Shown: positions 17,410-23,133 of the stretch, one piece after another
Layout of the letters: each line of letters begins with the position of its first letter
How positions within the stretch are numbered: position 1 is the first letter of the stretch
Source: Paulinella micropora
Lineage: Eukaryota > Cercozoa > Imbricatea > Euglyphida
DNA: 23,133 nt
Assembly: GCA_009731375.1 (NCBI GenBank)
Contig: BJOX01000034.1
Span: 546,315-569,447, forward strand
Direction: 5' to 3'
The notes under the pieces: generated by a model
Told to the model about the DNA's origin: nothing
Seen by the model: only the letters and a program-made list of their open reading frames with translations
The model's database searches: none
Position numbers and translations under genes: made by a program

Positions 17410-18030
17410 CTTATGTTATGAGAGTCACGTCTGCTTTTTTTTTTTTTTTTTTCTGTTATTCTTATCACTCTATGCGACCTTCTTCTCCTTCTTCCTTTTC
17501 TCTGTTGAAATAGTTATGGGGCGTCAAGCCCTACACAGAGATAACGATAGTTTGGTCAAAAGAGCTGTTTTGTAGAAGTCAGTCTGTCGTCGGACAGTGC
17601 TTCGATATTTGTCTTGCTCTTATGTGAGAGATGTGTAATCTCCTCTGGTTTCTGCAGAGGAAATGCAAGGAAAATGGTTCAGAACAGAGAGTGGGTGTGC
17701 TTTGCTCGTTTTCCCTCTGTCTGTGTGTTTGTCTGATGTTTGTTTCGCACTTGTCCTACTTGGCTTTATGCAAGCAGCAAGAGGGAGTGGAGTAGGTGTG
17801 GTCTGGTGCCTTGTAGAAGAGCACACAGAAGCCAAATGTGCACAAGGGCTAAAGGTTATGCCAGCTTGTGACAAATTGATTGCTTGTTTGTAAGTTTTTT
17901 GTTTGAGGATGAGTGGGAGTGTTTGTTTTCGTCTGATGTCTCTGCGGCAGATCAGCGAAAAATAAATTTGTGCTTATCTGATGTCTGTACGACAGATCAG
18001 AAAAGAAATCAGCCTTTAGCTATGGACTCC
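17410..18030 (-). other. Retroelement 5' leader
   Basis: Non-coding leader between PBS and gag start. It holds an A-rich run on the element strand at 17434-17452 just before gag and two similar hairpins near the PBS. Plus-strand ORFs here (about 76-84 codons) are judged accidental. Confidence 0.7.
17933..18000 (-). repeat. Paired hairpins in the leader
   Basis: Positions 17933-17955 and 17978-18000 are similar 23-mers, each an inverted repeat: CTGAT...ATCAG outside, with CTGC/GCAG inside the first and CTGT/ACAG inside the second. The inner change is compensatory. Position next to the PBS suits dimerisation or packaging signals; that role is inferred. Confidence 0.6.
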
Positions 18031-18031
18031 A
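18019..18031 (-). promoter_or_regulatory. Primer-binding site
   Basis: Two bases after the 5' LTR the element strand reads TGGAGTCCATAGC, starting with the TGG that pairs with a tRNA CCA end. I could not match it to a common primer tRNA. Confidence 0.7.
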
Positions 18032-18033
18032 AA

Positions 18034-18252
18034 TGTACTATCCCCAACGATAGCTCAATGGAAGAGTAAGTCGGTAATATAACCAAACACAGTCCTCAAA
18101 AAAAGAGAATGATGTCTCGTTATATTAGCTCAGTGACGCAAAGACAAAAAACCGCCAAAAGACCAGGATCAAATTGGCATTTCAGACGTGTCCGGCCAGA
18201 CGAAATCTATAAATAAGTTTTTTACCGGATAATTCGGGGGGTGATGTCCACA
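18034..18252 (-). repeat. 5' LTR (219 bp)
   Basis: Begins TGTGGACATC on the element strand. A TATA-like TATTTATA lies about 40 bp from the start (18206-18215), giving a very short U3. It is followed by the PBS and flanked on the other side by the ACGG duplication at 18253-18256. Confidence 0.95.
18206..18215 (-). promoter_or_regulatory. TATA-like element in the 5' LTR
   Basis: TATTTATAGA on the element strand, duplicated in the 3' LTR. It is the only good TATA match in the LTR, implying transcription start roughly 65-75 bp into the LTR. Confidence 0.5.
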
Positions 18253-18256
18253 ACGG

Positions 18257-18439
18257 CCCGGGAATTTGCTGGTGTTTGCCTTGGTTGTTTTTGGCTCCGC
18301 TAGTCTCCCACATCAAGGACTGTTTCCACCACTGTCACGTGGAGTCTTTGATCTTTATTTATATAACTTTGAAGAGCCTGGCAGAAGACTGAGTAGTACT
18401 AGCGGAGTGCCATCGATTGAATTCAAGTGGTTGTATTAA
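18257..18439 (+). repeat. Older dispersed repeat R-A, right part
   Basis: Resembles 20347-20513: GCTGGTGTTTGCCTTGGTTGT, GCTAGTCT, a TATA box (TTTATATAA) and TACTAGCGGAGTG, ending GGTTGTATTAA. Together with 7937-8011 it forms one 258-bp unit interrupted by the LTR element. A TATA box and orientation suggest an LTR-like sequence. Confidence 0.7.
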
Positions 18440-19329
18440 TATTACTACTACTGAGTGACCGTCATACCTTTTTTTACCTCCCCCTTGGGGTCTTTAGTCG
18501 ATTCGCTGGTTTAAAAATAATAAAACCGTGATATAAAGTTAAATTCTTCAGATTACCCTGATTCAGAATCTGCAATCGATTTTAAATTATTTTTAGTAGT
18601 TTTGACAAACGAAGCATTTGAAGTTGTAAAAAAAGTCACCATTTCTTGTGGAAAAAATTTCGGAAACTTTGTCAAAAAGACAGGTCGGGCCGTAATTTTT
18701 TGGCTGATTCAATGTGGTGAAAAAATGGTTTGCAACCACGATTATGATTAAAGAATCTGTTTTTGCTTGTTATTTTCTTATTAATATCTTTTGAGCTATC
18801 AAACGTTATATACAATGCATCTCGATAAATAATTTGATCAAATTTTGAGAAAATTTCAACATCTCTGAGACACACAGAGTTGGCCGGAAAACAATCCCTT
18901 AAGGGCAGCTGAACAAGCGAATAAAAATTTATATCTAAAACAATTGACGGTCCTACAGCTCCTAAATAGGTTGGGGGAGTCCTAAAACACTATACCTTCA
19001 AATCTACGTAGGTTTTGTTGAAAAATCACACGAACTTCAAAAGGAAAATGGTCAAAACTGTTTTGACATTCCGACATCTTGGACTTGCATGCCTCCAGGA
19101 ATGAAGCAGGCACGTCCCATTTTCAATATTTTTGTATCTATCGTAAGTATATGTAGGAGAAAGGTCCTGGAAAAAATGTACAGGCATGTGTAGGTCAGAC
19201 AGGTGAAGTCGTGAAAACCCACTTTTTGGTTTGTAGCTTCTAGGCAAAATAAACAAAAATCCTTTGGTGGAGCTTTACTTTATGATAATAAAAGATGATT
19301 CCAATATTTAAAAGTCTTTAAACGGATGA

Positions 19330-19605
19330 ATACTAAGATGTTTTTGTGATTTTGAGTTTTTGTATTCCACAGACATTTACAGATTACCTAAAGTTGGAGA
19401 AATACGTTTAATGATAATACAAAATGATTCACCTATTACCTGTGCAAGAAATAATACTCAGGCTACGAAATATGAGATTTTCATGTTTCGACAAAGAAAA
19501 AAGAAGTGGTTTTCTCCTAGCTGGTTTGTAGCCTACAAATTAAAGTATCCAAAAAATTTTGTACAAGCGATGAAAAACATTCAAGGTTGCGGTCTATATA
19601 TTTAG
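19330..19605 (+). CDS. Possible terminal exon or remnant, unknown product
   Basis: An open frame without a usable early ATG, ending at a TAG at 19603-19605. Its peptide has coding-like composition (RQRKKKWFSPSWFVAYKLK and NFVQAMKNIQGCGLYI), and CTTTTTGTATTCCACAG-like sequence near 19373 could be a splice acceptor. No family recognised; it may be a decayed transposon gene or chance. Confidence 0.2.
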   Translation: MLRCFCDFEFLYSTDIYRLPKVGEIRLMIIQNDSPITCARNNTQATKYEIFMFRQRKKKWFSPSWFVAYKLKYPKNFVQAMKNIQGCGLYI

Positions 19606-20086
19606 ATACCTATGATATGCTTTGTGCTAAGAGATATCTGATGCACTCAGGGAACTCTCCCCTCTGAGCCTTTTCCTAGGTTGGCCGGGCCAGGACCAAA
19701 AACCGCGAAAATCGGGGAATTTCTTTGCATTTTTTCCAGTCAAGATGGTGTCAAAAAAGTTGGGAAACAAGCTTTCGTTTGTTAAGGGATCTTGACATAC
19801 AACAGTAAGGTTTTCAAAGATAGCTTCCTGTCGACATATAAAATAAACCCATAACTAAGAAATATTGTTAAAACCACATTGAACAACTTTTTTTAAGTCG
19901 AATTTGTTAGAGTCACAGGGGAAAAAAACCCAGGAAAAGTCTCCTCCTAAACTACTGTATCTTTTTTCAAGCCGACTTCAGATTCTGAAAGCTCATACTC
20001 GATATTATTCCCCACCAAATTTTGGCGAATTATAGACAACCTTTGCCTCTCAACTTTTTTTCAATAAATAAAACATAAAATTTTGA

Positions 20087-20115
20087 ATTTTAAATTTAAA
20101 TTTAAATTTAAAATT
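20087..20115. repeat. (AAATTT)n palindromic tract
   Basis: Four to five self-complementary AAATTT units in an AT-rich context. Confidence 0.8.
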
Positions 20116-20139
20116 TTTCTATGTTTGAAAATCATGGGG

Positions 20140-20216
20140 AATAGATCGCATCGTGATCTCTCTAACAAAAAAAACAGCGCAATAGATCGCATCGTGATCT
20201 TTCTAACAAAAAAAAC
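20140..20216 (+). repeat. 41-bp-period tandem duplication
   Basis: Two 36-bp units (20140-20175 and 20181-20216) with one C/T difference, each with AGATC...GATCT inverted ends followed by TCTAAC and an A run. Confidence 0.85.
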
Positions 20217-20302
20217 ATATCAAAAAATGTTGAAAACTTCAAAAGTTATCATTGCCTCCGTTTTGGACCCTACTAAAACGACCTAAAAAACATATGTCAA
20301 CG

Positions 20303-20513
20303 TGACACTTTTTAGACCGGAATATATTATCGTTAGGCCGGACCACGGGAATCAATGGCTGGTGTTTGCCTTGGTTGTCACAAGTTTTGGCTCGGCGCTA
20401 GTCTTCCACATTTTCCGAGTCCACCATCTTTGACCCTTACTAACACTGATTAATATTTATATAAGAACAGAGGATCGGGTTACTAGCGGAGTGGATTGAA
20501 TTGGTTGTATTAA
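20303..20513 (+). repeat. Older dispersed repeat R-B
   Basis: Diverged relative of R-A with the same block order, TATA box (20453-20464) and end GGTTGTATTAA. It preserves the uninterrupted version of the retroelement target site (ACCACGGG near 20341). Confidence 0.7.
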
Positions 20514-20914
20514 AGAAGAGGCATCAGTTGAATCATAGTAAATATATTCTTTAGACCAGAACCGGCAAAAAAACCTCCCCTGCTCCCAACAAGAAAGCAG
20601 CCGCTCAATTCGAAATTGCAGAACTTGGAGGGAAAGAAAAAAAGAAAGAAAGAAAGCAAAAAATAATCTTAAAAGGAAATTCAGGTTTCGTATCTAACGA
20701 TAAATGCTTGCTTGCCTTTTGAATGAGTTTCGCGCAATCTAATCTTCAGCTGATATTATGTTTGTCATTGTAAAAAGTTGTTTTAATAAATATTAAAATA
20801 TTTTCATTTTACTCACGTGACTACTACTACTACTACTACTACTACAACATACCAACTGTCTTTTCAAGAATTAACACAAATAGTATAAATAGATGTTTTT
20901 TATTATTATTACTA

Positions 20915-20961
<47 letters not shown>

Positions 20962-20984
20962 TTATATTGATCTGGTCTGGGCAG
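20514..20984. other. Unassigned region with short coding-like frame and SSRs
   Basis: Bases about 20538-20720 are open on the plus strand with a Lys/Pro/Ala-rich peptide (PEPAKKTSPAPNKKAAAQFE) but no ATG. (TAC)n follows at 20820-20845 and (TTA)n at about 20898-20961. Confidence 0.4.
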
Positions 20985-21132
20985 TACCAATTGGTAATTT
21001 TGCTACCAAAGGCACCAAAACTACAAAAAACACTTAACAATAATAAAAAACACCAAAAAAATCACCAACTGGTAATAAATAGTAATTTCCAAATCGTTAC
21101 CAATTGGTAATAAAAATTACCAAGTGGTAATA
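20985..21132. repeat. Cluster of four ACCAATTGGT-type palindromes
   Basis: Imperfect copies of TTACCAATTGGTAA occur at about 20985-20998, 21063-21076, 21097-21110 and 21117-21130, with central AATT, AACT, AATT and AAGT. Spacing is irregular. Confidence 0.7.
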
Positions 21133-21182
21133 CCAACGTTTAAGTTCTAATTTTTCTGTTGCATTTACTATTAGCGGTGAGA

Positions 21183-21646
21183 TTAACGAATATATAATGA
21201 AGTGTCAATCACTCTGCGCAGCCGAATTGCGATACTATCGCTACTTAAATTATTCACCACACTTATCACTTCAAAATGTGGAAGTTTGTTTTTCTTTCGA
21301 ATGGCGAAAGCTTGCAAGAGAACTGTCTGAAGTTTACGCCTAAGACGTGTGCGTACAAATTCATGCTCACAAACCGCTCGGTCGAGCTGTATGACGGCGC
21401 TATGAGAGTTGTTCTGGTTGTTGTTGTTGCTATTGTTATTATTATTATTGTTGTTGTTGTTGTTGCTGTTGTTGTTGTTGATGCTGCTGCTGCTGCTGCT
21501 TTCGTTGTTGTAGTCATCGTCCGTAAAAGCAAGGCTACAGGGTGAGCCAAAACTGAGCACAGCATTTTGCAGCGTAGGAAGGAGCTCGGTTTCATGAAGC
21601 ACCGCGTTGAATACAAAGGCTGGCACGTGTAAGCTGATCGCGTCAG
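21183..21646 (-). CDS. Possible terminal exon of an unknown gene with Asn-rich tract
   Basis: Open minus-strand frame from a good acceptor (TGTTTTACAG) to a stop at 21183. The first 40 residues (ADAISLHVPAFVFNAVLHET onward) and the last 70 (LDRAVCEHEFVRTRLRRK, SIAIRLRRVIDTSLYIR) look like ordinary protein; between them a Ser/Asn run is encoded by (AAC/AGC)n, in frame on both sides. No ATG start fits, so it is probably a 3' exon. No family recognised. Confidence 0.4.
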
Positions 21647-21663
21647 CTGTAAAACACTAATGA

Positions 21664-21804
<141 letters not shown>

Positions 21805-21815
21805 GAAATATCGAC

Positions 21816-21938
21816 TAATGTCAGAAAAAAGGAGCTTCTGATTTCGTCAACCAGGAAGTCTGTGGGTAAAGTATTAACCCGATGCCCAGCTAAGCCGTGA
21901 TGTTTGCACGGAAGGGACTGATACAGGCAATACCAAAG

Positions 21939-22003
<65 letters not shown>

Positions 22004-22036
22004 TATAGATATCTATCTAGGTAGGTAGGTATAAAG

Positions 22037-22098
<62 letters not shown>

Positions 22099-22121
22099 TA
22101 CAAACAGACAGACAGACAGAC

Positions 22122-22216
<95 letters not shown>

Positions 22217-22462
22217 GATGAACCAGCTCGCGCCCCAATTGTCAGGACACAACACGTCAAGACACCATCACACACGGTGAAGCTTCAACAGCACTAGCGC
22301 GCTAACATACACAGACACACATAATACACATACATATACACATGCACATGCACATACACATACATTTCTTGTGATGCTGTCCATCGCTAATATCTTGGTG
22401 AGGGCGGCAGAAATCAGCAGCAACTTCGAGTAACACTTTGTACGCAGCTTGCGCCACAACAT
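21816..22462 (-). CDS. Candidate upstream exons of the same unknown gene
   Basis: Three minus-strand exon candidates with AG/GT borders: 22364-22462 ([18 protein letters not shown]), 21879-21917 ([12 protein letters not shown]) and 21816-21859 ([15 protein letters not shown]). Their phases agree with one another (each first junction leaves one base, the next exon supplies two), but the last does not fit the phase needed at 21646, so an exon is missing or an indel exists. The introns are (TAGA)n arrays. Confidence 0.3.
21949..22215. repeat. Compound (GATA)n/(GACA)n/(GGTA)n microsatellite
   Basis: GATA units to about 22013, a short GGTA stretch, then GATA with a GACA block at about 22083-22123 and GATA again to 22215. 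Confidence 0.97.
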
Positions 22463-22510
22463 CTGACACAAGCATAGATACATACATGCACATATGCATA
22501 TATACACAGA

Positions 22511-22511
22511 A

Positions 22512-22577
<66 letters not shown>

Positions 22578-22597
22578 AACTACTACTACTACTCAGC

Positions 22598-22644
<47 letters not shown>

Positions 22645-22673
22645 GCTACTACTACTACTACTACTACTACTAC
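22511..22673. repeat. (TAC)n microsatellite
   Basis: Nearly pure ACT/TAC triplets with CAAC, CAGC and TGC interruptions. Confidence 0.97.
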
Positions 22674-22676
22674 ACA

Positions 22677-23133
<457 letters not shown>

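Larger units (their letters stand above)
8012..18252 (-). mobile_element. Full-length Ty3/gypsy-type LTR retrotransposon, 10.24 kb
   Basis: It is bounded by two 219-bp direct repeats beginning TGT and ending ACA and by a 4-bp target duplication. Reading on the minus strand the order is 5' LTR, PBS, 625-nt leader, gag-like ORF, protease, RT, RNase H, integrase with GPY/F-like C-terminus, an unknown region, a non-coding 3' end, a purine tract and the 3' LTR. Integrase after RNase H is the Ty3/gypsy order. The LTRs differ at 3 of 219 positions (8129/18151, 8205/18227, 8219/18241), so insertion is recent. Pol changes frame several times, so this copy is either inactive or affected by assembly indels. 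It is nested in an older repeat. Confidence 0.95.
18440..20302. other. AT-rich region between the two R repeats
   Basis: About 1.86 kb flanked by same-orientation repeats R-A and R-B, so it could be the interior of an old non-autonomous element. No RT, transposase or PBS was recognised. Small frames at 18672-18875 (minus) and 19330-19605 (plus) are the only coding-like pieces. Confidence 0.45.

Noticed and set aside
21630-21646. Shared 14-mer with the gag coding region near 15164
   Set aside because: TGATCGCGTCAGCT occurs in both, but no flanking similarity extends beyond it; taken as coincidence.
21949-22215. CRISPR array
   Set aside because: Uninterrupted tetranucleotide repeats without spacers, in a eukaryotic context.

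Overview
This is eukaryotic nuclear DNA. Evidence: a protein-coding gene cut into about 20 very short exons by GT-AG introns, tRNA-derived SINEs, a full-length Ty3/gypsy-type LTR retrotransposon, and very heavy simple-sequence repeat content with two assembly gaps (95 N and 10 N). The intron density (exons mostly 30-120 nt) and SSR load suggest an intron-rich protist, alga or marine invertebrate, but the sequence does not settle the lineage.

Layout. 1-576: two head-to-tail copies of one tRNA-derived SINE with (ATT)n tails. 577-2355: gene-poor DNA with (TAC)n and (CT)n arrays and the gaps. About 2390-6437, plus strand: a galactokinase gene, nearly complete, readable only by splicing about 20 exons; the intron at 4216-5975 is almost wholly microsatellite. 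6438-7936: non-coding, with a 280-bp foldback (MITE-like) element. 8012-18252, minus strand: a 10.24-kb Ty3/gypsy element with 219-bp LTRs (3 differences), TGT...ACA ends, a 4-bp target duplication (ACGG), PBS, PPT, a gag-like ORF, and protease, RT, RNase H and integrase. It sits inside an older repeat (7937-8011 plus 18257-18439) whose relative lies at 20303-20513. 18440-21180: AT-rich DNA with weak ORFs and small repeats. 21183-22462, minus strand: a possible split gene of unknown function with SSR-filled introns. 22511-23133: SSRs and a third SINE copy in the opposite orientation.

The host gene supports galactose metabolism (galactose + ATP to galactose-1-phosphate). The retroelement is the most distinctive part. 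Its gag-like protein carries a CCCH zinc finger plus an RGG box and no CCHC knuckle, the RGG tract continues in the -1 frame past the gag stop, the protease motif is DTM rather than DTG, there is a long insert between protease and RT, and an unknown C-terminal region follows integrase. Pol is interrupted by several frameshifts but almost no nonsense codons although the LTRs are young, so assembly indels or real decay must be separated before the protein set is trusted.
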